DNA of 64,000 nt from the NCBI GenBank assembly GCA_026225945.1, contig JAMJFZ010003581.1, forward strand, positions 12,567,501 through 12,631,500. Direction: 5' to 3'. The notes beneath the pieces were generated by a model. It was given only the letters and a program-made list of their open reading frames with translations, did no database searches and was not told where the DNA came from. A program made the position numbers and the translations under genes. This DNA is from Cricetomys ansorgei. Taxonomy: Eukaryota; Chordata; Mammalia; Rodentia; Nesomyidae. Positions 32,037 to 44,592 of this stretch are shown one piece after another; the stretch's first letter is position 1; every line of letters begins with the position of its first letter.

Positions 32037-32500
32037 TTGTCCTGTGTTTATGAAAGAAGAAAACTATATATCTAGTAAAAGCACTCCAGTTCTGAATCTA
32101 TGAACTGAATATGAAGTGAGGAATTTCAGGCAGTGTCTACAGGCATTGCATGTGCAGGGCAAAGTGTGCATGCTATGTGTTCAGAATGAAGGGCGCATTG
32201 AAGTTGCATGATGCAACATGGGTGAATGCCATCAGAAACACCTCAGATGCATTACACACTGTTTTGAATATATCCTCCCTTTGGTGAACCAGTGGAATGA
32301 CCTGGTTCCCAGAGGATACATCATTTAAGAAAATGTCTTTCCCTCCTCTAACGACTGTTAACTGTACAGAGCCTCTGACCATTAATTCCTTTTTGGTGGT
32401 TGTGTGTTCAGAAGACTTTTACTGTTGCCAAACCTTTCTCATTCCCCATCAGGAATAGGAACCAACGTACAGTCATAGTCCACAGTTAAGACATACACCA
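32037..32500. other. Unassigned sequence
   Basis: No repeat recognised. A minus-strand frame of 69 codons at 32173-32382 has no known domain. Confidence 0.35.
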
Positions 32501-32690
32501 CCAGGGCGGAAAGCTGGCTCAACTGCTTTTCCAGAGGACCCAAATTCAATTCCCAGCACCCACATGGCAGCTCACAATTATCTCTAACGCCAGCTTCAGA
32601 GGATCCGGCACCCTCTCTGGCCTCCTCGGTCACAAGCCCCAAATGGAGGTTACATACGTGCAGAAAAAGCATACCCAAACACATTAAACA
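32501..32690 (+). mobile_element. B3 SINE
   Basis: ccagggcggaaagctggctc, cttttccagaggacccaaattcaattcccagcacc, acatggcagctcacaattatc, gcttcagaggatccggc, caccctctctggcctcctc, and acattaaacaaagg tail. The A-box region is slightly scrambled. Confidence 0.85.
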
Positions 32691-32884
32691 AAGGACTAAG
32701 GATTTATAAAGAAGCTACGTGCTAAGACAAACATTAGAAGAGTCTTCTAAGTAACAAATACCTAAAATAAACTATGGTATAGCCATAGAACCTGTGTTGT
32801 GCTATTAAAAGAGATAAGAAATATCTTTAGATGCCACTCACAGTTAGCAAGATATGTATAGTAAGTTAATCTTTAACTAAAGCA

Positions 32885-32975
32885 AGGGGTAGGTAGATGA
32901 TGGATGAATGGATGGACAGATGGTTGGATAGATTGATCAGCGGCTAGATAGATAGATGTAAAGATAGACAGACAT
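32885..32975. repeat. Mixed GATG/GGAT/GATA tetranucleotide tract
   Basis: gtaggtagatgatggatgaatggatggac, gttggatagattgatc, then gatagatagatg and gatagacagacatg. Confidence 0.8.
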
Positions 32976-33365
32976 GTATCAATTTTTATTTCACAAACAA
33001 GTAACTGAAGGGTTAAACTATAATTTTTAAAACACATAATCACCTACAGGGAAATGACTTTTTGTTTTAAAGCCATTGTTGTGTTGTGGGAGAAGAGGAA
33101 AAGGGGGACTGAGACAGATGCTAGATTTTATTGAATTTGTCTTATTTGTAGATTTGACTTTCACACCCTGTAAATATTTGACACACTTATAAAATAAAAA
33201 TAAAAATTTTTAAGTGATTTTTAGAAAGAAAAAAAAATGAAAGTAACTCCAACCACAATTCGTTAGTAACATAGCAGTGGCAGTCTCATGATAGGAAAAC
33301 CACATAGCCCACTGGTCTAGTTGGGGGAGGGAGTGGCCTTTAACATAAAATGAAGCTGAATTTCA

Positions 33366-33478
33366 CAGGTGTGGGCCCATGCCTTTAATCCCAGCACTGG
33401 GGAGGCAGAGGCAGATACAGATGCATCTGTGAGTTCCAGGCCAGCCATGATCACACAATGGGACCCTATTTCTAAGAG
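33366..33478 (+). mobile_element. B1 SINE, internally rearranged
   Basis: caggtgtgggcccatgcctttaatcccagcactgg, ggcagaggcagatacagatgc, gagttccaggccagccatg, then an abbreviated gggaccctatttc end leading into a GAAA tract. Confidence 0.85.
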
Positions 33479-33552
33479 AGGAAGAAAGAAAGAGAGAAAG
33501 AGAGAGAGAGAAAGAAAAAAAGAAAAAGAAAGAAAGGAAGGGAGGGAGGAGA
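33479..33552. repeat. Purine tract (GAAA/GA)n at a B1 tail
   Basis: About 74 bp of pure A and G, the expanded tail of the B1. Confidence 0.9.
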
Positions 33553-33973
33553 AATTCATTGACTGCTTTCATGGTCATCATATCATTGGTGATAGGCCCT
33601 GCTCTTCAGACCTGGCTGTGTGTGTGAGGATGAAAAGCCATGGAACCATTATGGGCCACCTGGGACTGCTGACAGAGGAAAGAACACAGGCTTCAGACTG
33701 AAGAGTTTGCGAAGGTCTTTCTGTTGTCATGACTCATGATCTTCCTATCTCTACCGACTGAGGGCTGAGATCACAATCACACACCAGGTTTAAGATGAAA
33801 GAGTTCACGTGAAAATTCCGTTTCTGGATTGGAACTGGCAACATCACTGTGGATGGGATGGGTGGGAAGGTGCCTCCTAGCTCCTGTCTGTTGAGACTTA
33901 GAAACACCAATGCAATCATGCCAAGAAGAGCTAGCACCCATACTGGAAAATCCCCCTTAAGAACAGCCTGGAG

Positions 33974-34070
33974 GAGCTGAGCACGTGTAATTCTGGCACT
34001 GGGGAGGCTGGAGCAGGACTATGTGTCCCGGGCCATCCTTGGGTATATAGCAAGAGCCTATTGGGGGACA
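33974..34070 (+). mobile_element. Degenerate B1
   Basis: aggagctgagcacgtgtaattctggcactggggaggctgg and ccgggccatccttgggtatatagc follow the B1 order with many changes and no tail. Confidence 0.5.
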
Positions 34071-36234
34071 TGAGCAGCACCTTTTAAGCAATGGCTGATC
34101 CACATGTGAGGCAGAATGAGCACAAAGTAAGCCTGAAAGGTCTTGTGGCAGCAGTAAGAAGACTGCACTTCCTACTAGGTGTGTCCAAAGTCTCTTCAGG
34201 AAAAGCAAGTCATGAACGTGCATAGAACTTCAGTTTCCTGAAATAGATCAGATACGTTGAAATTCACGAGTTTGATACTTCAAGAATAGAGAGAAAGGCC
34301 AGAAACACAGCTATTTTAAAAACTGAGGCAGAGGGGAAATTCAATTACTTAGCTTGGTCTTTCCTCTGTAGGTTGTTCCCGAACAGCCAAAATTTGACCG
34401 GGAAAGCTTTGTCTTTATAAAATCTTCTGAACACCCAAAATCAACACACAGGATTAGGATAGCGGTATCTGCCGGTAATTCCAAGGAACACTTTGTACAT
34501 GTCGATATTAATCGTTAAAGGCTGTTGGTGTGGCGAAAACAGAAAGCACTGGACAATCCCAGCACCCAGGCAGAAGAAGAAACGCCTTGCTGAAGCAGTC
34601 ATAGGTGGATCAGACCTAGCCTTCTATCTACTGACCTACGCTGCACTGAGAATCCCTTCCCTGGGAAGGTAGAGACAATGTCTCTGTCTTTCTCACAAGA
34701 TCCCAACGAAGAACCAAAGTATGATTTCACTGGCGTTTCTCGCTGGCAACCAATGAGCTTCACTGGTCTTACTCAGGGGGCCTATGTGAAGGGTTACCGG
34801 CAGGGATGTTAAATGACACTGCATAGATGCCAGCAGCGCAAGCCAGACTGTGAGAACCCTTCCCAAACAGGGTAGTGTCTGAGCGGTGAGTAAATGAAGA
34901 GGATAGGGGGGAGTACAGGTAGATTCAAACATACAAACTTCCAAAAGCCGGAAGACAATCACACTTAAATGCTGATACAATCACTGAAGCTAGTAAGACA
35001 TTGAAGAATTTTTTATTTTTTAAGAATACTAGCAGTATTGTGGCTGCGATAAAATAAAATAATAATTTTTTTTTAAAAAAGCAGAAACTTGGCTCTCTAC
35101 CAGGCCAACTTGGTCTTAGATGAACAAAAGGATGGAGAAAGTAGAAACAGAAGACTTGCTAGGAACTACCCCACTCCCAAGTTTGAGGAAGCGTATCTGT
35201 AGAATACCAGCAGATGTCCTAAACTGTGAACATCCCATTTTCTTTCAGGATTCTAGAGCTATTCATACACAGTTTGACTCTGTTGTCGCCAGCAGAGTTC
35301 CCCCAGTGAATTGCAGCTTCTGCCCACTCTGGGACTATCCATTACAGAGGCAGCCAGCATCAAGACACGGCTGGCTCCTCTCACTTGGTGCTCTGTCAGT
35401 AGATTTATAATGAGAAAAAATACATTTTCACCGATACTAGGCAGGGCTCCCCTCAAATGATCCGGGCTGTTCTAGGGACAATTTGCAGAGCCTTCTTCCA
35501 ACCAGATAGCAAACAGCCTCCGACCCTGCAAGCTTTTTAAAATCTACTAAACAATGTGAAGCCACAGTTTCATTTTTTTTCTCTCTGGCTGGAGATGGTG
35601 GAAATGTTCATCACACAGTGGGAAGTCGTATGTGAAACAGGTGTTTTATTCCCTAGCAGGTAAAATGGGTTTGATTCCTGGGAGAGGCAGGCTTTTCAAG
35701 GTACCAGCAAGAGGTCCAGATGGTGCGTATTTTCATATCTAATATTATATAAAAGATTTCGGATGTATCCCGACTCTTAACAAAACCATAAATTCACAGC
35801 TTATTGCCAAGCTGAACGGCTCTGGAAGCTACTAATTAGTATAGCTGTTTTTGCTCTTCTAGGGATCACCACTAGCCTGAGCCTTTCTGCATCTAGCTTC
35901 TGGTAAAAAGACAAAGAATTCCAGGGGCATTGGAATCCTCCCACTTAAGGGTCAGCTGCCTGCAAGACTTTAGAACGTTAGGGGATATGCAAGTGTTTAC
36001 TAATCCAGGGGCAGAAATGTGTGTTAAGGTTTTAAGGAAAAGCCTGGCATTTTGAGGGCAGAAGCTTTCCCTGGTCACTCCCTCCTCTGTCCATCACTTT
36101 TCTGCAAACACAATTGACCATCTCTTGACAATAATGATTCGAAAGGAAAAGTCACAACAAATCTCTCAAGAACTGGGCGTTTTCAGATTGCTACATACGG
36201 CCTCTAATCCAATATTCTGATGACCCACGGTTGG
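34071..36234. other. Repeat-poor block
   Basis: About 2.2 kb with no recognised interspersed repeat. Frames of 60-96 codons (for example 35120-35410 plus, 34693-34980 minus) lack known domains. Confidence 0.4.
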
Positions 36235-36345
36235 GCACAGCGATATCAGCTCTGAGTTACAGATAAAACAGGATGTAGAGAGCTTCAGCAGCTTGTTCAA
36301 GAGTCAACATAGATCTCGCTGGTCTCAGAGTTCCATTCCCCACCC
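36235..36345 (-). mobile_element. Possible MIR fragment, antisense
   Basis: gagttacagataaaacagg, tagagagcttcagcagcttgttcaag and ctcagagttccattcccc resemble reversed MIR. Diverged. Confidence 0.4.
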
Positions 36346-36363
36346 TCATGGTTTCCTGTGCTT

Positions 36364-36534
36364 TGGGTTTTTGTTGTTGTTGTTTTGTGTTGGGGTGTTG
36401 CATTTCTTTCTGTCTCTTTTGAGTGTTTGGAGACAAGGTCTTGGTATGTAGCCCAGGCTGACCTCAAATTTTCAAACTTCCTGCCTTCACCTCCTCAATC
36501 TTCAGATTGAGTTTACAGGAAGCACCATGCCTGA

Positions 36535-36535
<1 letters not shown>
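36364..36535 (-). mobile_element. B1 SINE, antisense
   Basis: A GTT-rich head (tail of B1), gagacaaggtcttggtatgtagcccaggctg, acttcctgccttcacctcc, accatgcctgact. Abuts the next B4. Confidence 0.75.
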
Positions 36536-36537
<2 letters not shown>

Positions 36538-36565
<28 letters not shown>

Positions 36566-36868
36566 TTATACATGTGCACACACATGTACATGGGGGCCTG
36601 AACTTGGTATCTGGAATCTTTCTTGATCAGATTGCTCTCCACTTTAGTCATTGACACTGGGGTCTCTCAATTGAACCTACACGTCATAGATATGGCTAGC
36701 CTTGTTGGCTAGCTTGCACTGGGGATAGCCTGGGTTTGCCTTCCACACGCTAGAATTATAGGTGGACTGCTATGCCCACCCGCATTTACTTGGGTTAGGG
36801 CATCTGAACTCCAGTGCACACCTCAGCACAGCAAGTGCCTTCTCCACGTAGCCCTCCTCCCCAGCCTG
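36538..36868 (-). mobile_element. B4 SINE, antisense
   Basis: A 28-bp TG tail, catgtgcacacacatgtacatgggggcctgaac, cactggggtctctcaattgaacc, gccttgttggctagcttg, cgctagaattataggtgg, gctatgcccaccc, tgcacacctcagcacagcaagtgc and cctcctccccagcc. Confidence 0.8.
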
Positions 36869-39800
36869 AAAACCAATTTCTTACTATGTTCAGGCTGTAA
36901 CTTGGATAATGGCCTCATCAGAATAACAATGCAAAGATGATTTCATTTTGGAGGATTATGATTGGCTGGATAGAAGCTCTTCAAAACAAGAATTTTGGAA
37001 TATGTCTTACATACATTACAACACGGGTATAATCTGCAATGATCTTCCAAGGCACATTCTGAAATGAAAAGTTAACCCAAGAGTATGCTAAAGAAGTGGC
37101 AGTGCTTCTGGGTAAGTTTTGTGGAATGCTGTTCATTACTTTATTTTCAAGCTATTTAATTTTGTTGTAAAGGCACTGGTGCCTTAACTTTGGCGAAGTG
37201 AAGTTCCCAGGAAAAGTCGTAAGGGTGTGGAAGATTCTGCAGACTGACTGGCTGATTTAAACTCCGTGGTTGTGGGGAGTTGGAATGTTGCAGGTTGGCG
37301 GCCACTTATCACCCACTTCTTTACCTGGCCTAATATCCTCTTGACTACGGGGTCACGGCTTTGGGGTGTTTCACCTAGACAGACTACTAGTTTTCCACAA
37401 CTTAAAGCTAAGAGTGTCCTCAGATCAAATCTGAAACTTTAAGCAGCGTTCCCTACCTCCTGTAACCAGCCTTTCTGATAGCTCCTCCAGTGCCCTTAGG
37501 AAATGCATTCATTTGCCACTGTATTCTGTTCTGTGAGTAAGGAACACTCACCCAGCAGCTGTCATAGTGGATTGTGTCATGTGAACCACCCAAATCCCGG
37601 GTCCTGGGCCGCGGTCATTCATATAAACTGTCTTGGTCCTTTCGGAGCAGGGACTGTGCTTCGGCTCACACTTCCTAGGAGAGCCAAAAGGGGAAAAATG
37701 AAAGGCCTTAACTTGTGGCCCTGGTGATGACTCTCAGTTATAGACAGTTTGGCTGGGACTTACCACTTCAAGCTGATGTGTTTTTGTTGTTGTTGTTGTT
37801 TTGTTTTTTTGTTTTTTCCGTAAGTTAAAATAAATAAATAAATAAATAAAGACTGATTGACAGGGGTCGGAGCTGAGCCACATGAGGAAAACCCACCTTC
37901 CCTTTCTGCTCAGGTGTGATGTGCAGAAGTGAGCTGGGAAGGGAGGAGGAAAGTGAGCAGTGAGCGGCTGCCCAGGAGGACAAAGATGGCCCTAGATCCA
38001 ACCCTGGGGCGTGGCCCTGGAGGCTGCCTCCATTTTTCTACATGTGTTTTGGGCCATATCATGCCCCGTTCCTGTGATATTTTCATTTCATGTTCTTATT
38101 CTCGTAATGCTCGAGCAATTCCAAACTCTCATATCTAAGCAATTCCCAGGTCTCAATCCTAAAGCATTGTGCTTCTCTTTCAGCCCTTCAGAGACACGTG
38201 TGCTAGGGAAGGCGCCGAGTCCTCCCTGTCAATCCAATTTGCAATAAACGGTTCCCCAGGTGCACCCATTCTACGGTCCCATGCTGCTTTGCGCCTGCTC
38301 CGCATCCTTGAGGGGGGGGGGGGCGAATTTGGATTGCTTTTTCATCTCCGAAAAGATACTCTAGTCACAAACCAGTCATCTGCCTGTTAAGCTGTATTTA
38401 GAACAAATCACAGTGAAGCACAACAAGCCGCCGACAACAAAAGAGCTACGCTTATTTCTTTCTAGACTTTTAACAAAATGTTTGATGTTATAGAGATTTC
38501 CAAACAATTAATGTGAAATTGGGGGCTGTTGTTCATGGGATTTATTTACCAAGTGTGGAGAACTCAGCTGGAGTGTGGCTCTGAGCGAGGCTCCCGACGA
38601 AATGGTAGTCGGAGACTGCAAAATCTGTGAGCCCTTTCCTGAGTGGCAGCGCATTTTCAAGAGATACCGCTCACAGGTTTCCGGTTGTAAAAGCTCACCG
38701 GGCCCTGGGAAGTCTTGAAGGGAGCATTTGGTGCAGAGCCTCAATCTGCAGGTTACCCCTAGCAGGTTGGGAGGCCGCCTGGCACTTTTGCAACATCTTC
38801 CTGGACACAAAGCAAGGCACACACCATTGAGCATGCATTCACGCACATCTGACAGGCATTTTATAAAAGTCAGATCCCAGACTATAGAATCCAGGACTCT
38901 CAGAAACTTTACAAATACCCTACGTGATGCTCAGAGAGAACCCAACTGGTTCCTCTTGAGCCGTTTCTGGACCTCTCTGCTCAGGCCCCAGAAGGTCTGT
39001 CAAGTTTTTGTTCCACCCAGCAGGGCCAAAAAGAGACCAGAAATAAAAAAAAAAAAAAACAGGATGTATCTGTACCATTCAAAAAATAGTAAAAATGAAA
39101 TAGAGAAGGTGTGAAGTTAGAAAGTGCATTTATGTGCCGAAAACCAGTGCCAAGAATAATTGTTATGGGCCTGGCTCCTAGAGGCAAGATTTGTTAACAA
39201 AAACTGTCTCTAAATATTTATGCTCAGCTAAATAATTGCTAAATAATTCCAGATCTCAACTGGAAATATGGAATCAAGACTAGTGTAAATTAGTAAATCT
39301 TAGAGATAAGTATACTGATGTTTTGTCCGGCTCAGGGACAATTTTCAAGTTTGATCATACAACTGACATCCCCTCATGAGAGTCTTTTCAGCCTCCACTC
39401 AAGGAGGCTTCCTTCGGACATAATTCCCCGTAATACACAAAGCCCTCGCAGCACCTCGTTTGTTGGTATCATTTGCTTTATGATTATTAAAGACATACAG
39501 AGGTTTGCATTCTGCCTCGTGGTATTGTGCGTTCTTTCAATTTACAGTCTTATGGGCTGCGGAGTTGGGGGAAGGATGGGCAGAGTATACTTCCTGATCA
39601 CCTTTGAACGTCACCTTCCTAAGAACCAACCTGTGTTCCTAATTTCAGTTTTAAGGCCCTGACTCGGCATAGTGAACACAAGAATAGAAGCAGGGCTCCA
39701 GCGGATAGCGGAAGAAAATCTGTTGAATGAAGCAAGAGACAAAGAGAGTTATGTCACGCGTTTGATAAATTCCTGCCTTTTTTTGCATCCGAGCAGGCTA

Positions 39801-41129
39801 GAGGAGGCGTTTGCTCCCAGAGTGAGATGTTCTAAATTCAAAAGGACATAGTTGAAACAGCAACCTGTATTGACATTTCTTATTTGTTCTGTTGAACTCA
39901 TAAGAGATGTTTCGATATCATAAAGGGAGCTGGAGTTTATACTGCCATAAACAAGTACGGTGAGTCACTTTCTCTCCTTGAGATGCTCTCTCCACCTGTG
40001 ATTGGGAGCTAGAATACAATGCTGGCTACACTTTCCAGAGAGTTCTACCTTGAAGCTAGTCGTTGCCAACTTTTTAACACCCTGTTACAGACATGGAATC
40101 ACAGATGAAGAAAGCTGAAGGAAGAAAACAATGCAGGTCTGCAATGCAAGACGGAGCGCTGCTGGCTAGCCCACATCTATTTGCGTCCACTGATACACAA
40201 ATAACACCGTATGCATTTCAAAAGCTCTAAGCCTGTTTAAATTAATGTAAACAGAGTTCCTGTATTTTGATGTCTGAGCTCTTTCTTCCTCCAGGTGACT
40301 TCACACTGTCCTCTCCAAGCACGAGATGAAGGAAAAGGGACTCGTTCTATTATTACATCTTAGAACTGTGGCTTCAAGATTGTGTTTCCCCTTTAGCTGG
40401 GAAGCCATGGCTCTTAAGCTGCGGTTAATTCTCATACCACAATACTCAAGGGCACACCTCTGCTTCAGGCTGCCATTGTTTCCAATCCGGAGATAAACGG
40501 ACACTTGATAGAGCTATTTTAATGATGCTACTATTAATCCTTTGCTAGAGTACTTTATCTGTTAGTAACAGATACAGATTGTGTTGAGATTTCTTGACAT
40601 CTCATACATTGTAATAGAATATTAGTTCTGTGATTAAGAAGAGGAACAGAGAACCTGTTACCTCCTTTTCCTACCTTCTCATTCTTGGAAAGATTACCAG
40701 AGGAATACTTGCTATTTTGCTTTGTAGGCCAATTAATATTTTGGTGAATGGAATGGTCTAAAGCACAGGGCTGTGGTGTAAACAAACATGGAACATTAAA
40801 GTGTATGCTAAATGTGATAGCCAGTTGATTATGTAAATTTAAACAGTGTAGGGAAAAAGAATCGCTTATTAAATTAGTCTGTTTTTAGTTCACTCTGGCA
40901 TTGTTTATTATGCCGCATAGCTAGATATTTCACAGGCTCTTTTTTGCAACTTTGAGGTTTGAGGGACGCCAGCTGATTACTACAATGGACTGGGAAGTCA
41001 CAATGGTGAGAACTTACCACAATTATAACATACAAGCCAGGCCTACCGGTGGGGCAGGTAAGAGGACTCTGATGGTCAGTTCATTCCAAAAGGAACACCT
41101 GTAACATTAATCTGTGAAATGGGTAGTTA
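36869..41129. other. Large repeat-poor block
   Basis: About 4.3 kb in which I find only short simple tracts: (TTG)n at 37780-37802, (AAAT)n at 37827-37850, a 12-base G run at 38312-38323 and an A run at 39046-39059. In a window where SINEs elsewhere occur every 0.5-1 kb this gap stands out. The longest sensible frame is 128 codons at 38728-39114 and has no known domain. It may hold conserved non-coding elements. Confidence 0.5.
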
Positions 41130-41618
41130 TGTTATGCCCAGATCTCAAGGTCCCCCAAAACACCAGGAGTCCGAAATCGTATGCAAAAAGCAAGGGGACT
41201 TTTATTTTAACCAGCATGCTGGGGTCAGGCATGATGAAAAATGGCCTACCTTGGACAGAGGCTTACTGGCCTTTTCATAGGTTGTAAGGAGACTAACAGC
41301 ACGGGCAAGACAATAGAGAACATGACTGGTGGTCAGTGAGACGGTTCCCTGGGTCTGTTTGGTATTGATTCATTTTAGGATGTGACACTCACGTATCTCC
41401 TGTGATGTAGGGGGACCAGGTGCAGATATCTGGCCTCGAGATGAGGCCTTCCTGCATTCCTGTGACTACACTCTGGTCACCTTCAAGTGGGGGACAGTTT
41501 GACTAGTTTGACTCTGGCATGGAGATCTCAGATAAAATAGTCCTGACATGCAGGTCTTAACTAATATAGACAAAATGGGGTCTACCTGCCCTGGGTTTCT
41601 CAGCAATTGGGTCTCTCA
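41130..41618 (-). mobile_element. Solo LTR, ERV1-like
   Basis: Read on the minus strand it begins tgagagacccaattgctgag at 41618 and ends ctgggcataaca at 41130, giving TG...CA termini over 489 bp. An AATAAA signal lies near 41202-41208, followed by tttgcatacgatttcggactcc and a gggggaccttgag U5-like end, a layout typical of gammaretrovirus-like LTRs. The flanking tetranucleotides gtta and ttta may be a 4-bp target duplication with one change. No internal viral sequence is present, so it is probably a recombined solo LTR and carries no viral gene. Confidence 0.65.
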
Positions 41619-43559
41619 TTTAGTACCTATATCCTGCTCTTCAGAGAGGTAACACACTAGAGTTTTCTATGAATAAATTCTACTCTTAGGAGATTTGATT
41701 TTCCAACTTGTGACTCAAAACTTTGAAAATACTTGAACAAACCTCAGGAGAATGGATTACAAATGATGCCATCTTGGAAGGAGAGACCTGACCAGGAATG
41801 CTGGATCCTCATAAGAACAGACTGTGGCATCTCTGTGTCCTTGATGCCAACCACTGGGCTACTTGGAAAACCCATCTTCCTCTTGGGTAAACCTTAATTT
41901 TAAAGACTCTTGCTGTAACCATGCCTGAGGCTTTTAAGCTAGCTCACTCTATTTCTCAGGTTCTCCAGTGTCCTAGCAACCTGCATTGTGCTGAGTTCAT
42001 CCCACTGCTTCCACTGTAAGTCCCACTCACAGTGAGGTCCCTCCGCTGCGCATCTCTCCTTCCCCTCTCTTTATAGCCCTTGAGAAATTCTCATTTGTTT
42101 GGTGGGTACCCTCTCCTGCCTCTTCTCTTCCTTGGCACAACTATTTCCCAGATGCCTACAGCAGGTTCTATTCTTTTCTCTGTTCTTTTTCTGTTCTTGT
42201 GCTACTAGTGTCTTCTCGATGAACTGCTCAAACCCTCGGAGAAGCACCAGAGTATCTGCCTGTATTCTAACTACTTGTGTGTACACACGCCTGGAGTGCT
42301 CATTTTGATGACAACATGAAAACCACAATGTTGAAGGTCTTCAGTGACATCTTCATGAGCACATACAGTGGCTTTCTTTTTGCCTGAAGGCCTTTTCATG
42401 AGTGCAGGGACCATTCCTCACTCTGAAGGTTCTCTCCTCCCTTGAGGTTCATGGTATATGATCCTTCTTATTCTTCAAAGTCAAAGATGCATTTGTGCTT
42501 CTTTTGTGTTTTCAAAAGCACTTCATAGATATTTAAGCTCCCCTCCCTTCTCTCTGTAATTCACTTTATATAAATACAGGATAAATCTGTAGTAATTGCC
42601 ACAGATGAAGAGGGTAGAGGACGAGAGACTGTAAATTCATTGCTCAGAAATTCTCGTAACTCATAACTAATGAAGCTGAGACTTGACACCAGATCTATCT
42701 CCAAAGCCTTGTCCTACAGTCTTTAAAAGTTCTAAAGACTCAGAATACTTCACAGACACCAAAACTCACTTGTTCCACTCTACTCTTTAATTGTGACTTC
42801 AAGATTTTCTTTTAAAATTTTCTTCTGAGGGTATAGGCAAAATTCCTAGAATGCGTTTACTTCCACACATTCTGCACAAGCTTTGAAGCCATGTCAGGGC
42901 ATGCTTTCTGCATTCCTTTACAGTACCATGGGAGACAACACCTCCCGCTGGACTGTTTCTCTCTTCTTGCCTTCTGAGGTCCTTCTCTCTTGACTTCCCC
43001 TCTCTCCCCTAGTTCCAGTGCTTTTCCCTCGCTGTTGCATCAGCTTCATGGGCTTGCAAGCACACTGTACTCTTTCTCATTCTAGAGAAATCCTTTCTTG
43101 ATACCATGTTCCCTGGAAGCTTTGGCCTTGTTTCTGGCAAAGATTCCACACTCAACTTTTTCCTGCTCGCCACTCCTCACCTAGTTTTATTTATAGTCTG
43201 ACTTTTCCTTTTCTCAACTCCTGACAGGGTCCCTGGCTACTTTCCTTCCTGCAAACAAGCTTTCAACTTCCTGTCCTGTCGGCCCTCAGCTGCTTTCCTC
43301 CCCTCTCATTGGGGCTTCTGTGATCTACTCTCTGGTTCACCTCCCTCTTCTGACTCTTTCTCCATCCCTCCTCTGGACCCTTTTCCTCAGCCCTAGCATT
43401 AGAGGTTTTAACTTCTTCAAATTTTACCCTCTTTTATTTCCCATCTACCAGCACTGAGGATTTTATCCAGCTTTGTAGACTGAATGCCACATATTTAATG
43501 ATGAAATTCATATCTCACCTTGAGTTTTCTGCTGGCTCCAGATTTTTCTGTTCATCTGA
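41619..43559. other. Unassigned sequence, partly pyrimidine-rich
   Basis: No repeat recognised with confidence. 42360-42560 and 43000-43450 have the T/C-rich look of decayed sense L2. A pair of overlapping 69- and 85-codon frames at 42071-42328 has no known domain. Confidence 0.35.
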
Positions 43560-44592
43560 GTTAGGTGGTAATCTGACATTTTACACTTATCATAGACAAA
43601 TGGGAAATCATCTAATTTGTCTCAAATATGCCCTGTAGGAATCTTCTCAGCCTCAGAGAATGGTACCTTCACCCCCTTCCCAAGCTTCTCAAATAGAAAT
43701 GTAGCAGTTACATTGATTGTTGATGCTTCTCTTTTCCCCATTCTCAGCACCAACTCCATAAACAAGGCCAGGAATCTCTCCTCCAAATTATCCTTCAATC
43801 CCATTTACTTTTAATTTCATTGTCCCAATTCTGCTTCCACTTGGCTTAACATTTAACCTTTGGAGAGATGGCTTGCTCTCTACTCTGGCCTGTCCAATGT
43901 GTCCTTCTTTCAAAAGCCTGATTTTGAAATCTGGATCAGAACCAGTCATTTCCTTGCATCCCATGAAGTTCAATGTGAAGCAGTCCTCTCTCTCTTGCTC
44001 CTCCTCAGCTCTGCCTTGCATCTTTCCCTGTCTTTCACATGTTCCAGACTCACTGACCTCTTTTCTTGAGAGGTTCTTCCATGTGCCAAAGGTGGCAATC
44101 CCAGTCTCAAATATCTGTGCGTCTCTGTCTCTGCCTCTCCCATCTTCATGAGACAGTCTCATTACACAGTTCGAGCTGGCCTCTAACTCAAGATCTTTGT
44201 AGTCTAAAGGTATCTTCTTCATTTAATTGCTCACCATTTGTTCTGCCTCCACTCTCCGGAATAACACTGTCTGGGAGTACTTTCCCATCATGTTTAAAAT
44301 AGCCTTCCTCACTGCCCAATGTGCTATCTGCAAAGCACATACAGTTATTGGTCTCTTGTAATTATACTAATAGGACTGAGGCCTTACAGGCCTAAACTTA
44401 ATTCAGTTCAGCATGAATGTGAATTGCTCTGTGATGCCAGTGGCTATCACAACTAACAGAAAACTCCTCAACTGTCTACTTTAAGAGAGATCTACCTTAC
44501 GTGTTCATTGTTGTAGCCCTGGCTTTTCCTGGTGCCAGAAACATGAAAGGTGTCTGGAAATAATTTCCTCAGCGAATAAATGAATGAGGGAG
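43560..44592 (+). mobile_element. Decayed L2 LINE 3' region
   Basis: The right end, gtgttcattgttgtagccc through gtgccagaaacatgaaagg to agcgaataaatgaatgagg, fits the L2 3' end (tattgctgtatccccagcg... ctcaataaatg). Upstream, gtttaaaatagccttcctcac and tgatttgaaatctggatcag-like text fit the L2 3' coding region. Very diverged with no reverse transcriptase frame. The left boundary is a guess. Confidence 0.5.

Noticed and set aside
43788..44222. 144-codon minus-strand frame
   Set aside because: Runs antisense through a decayed L2 region; no recognisable domain.
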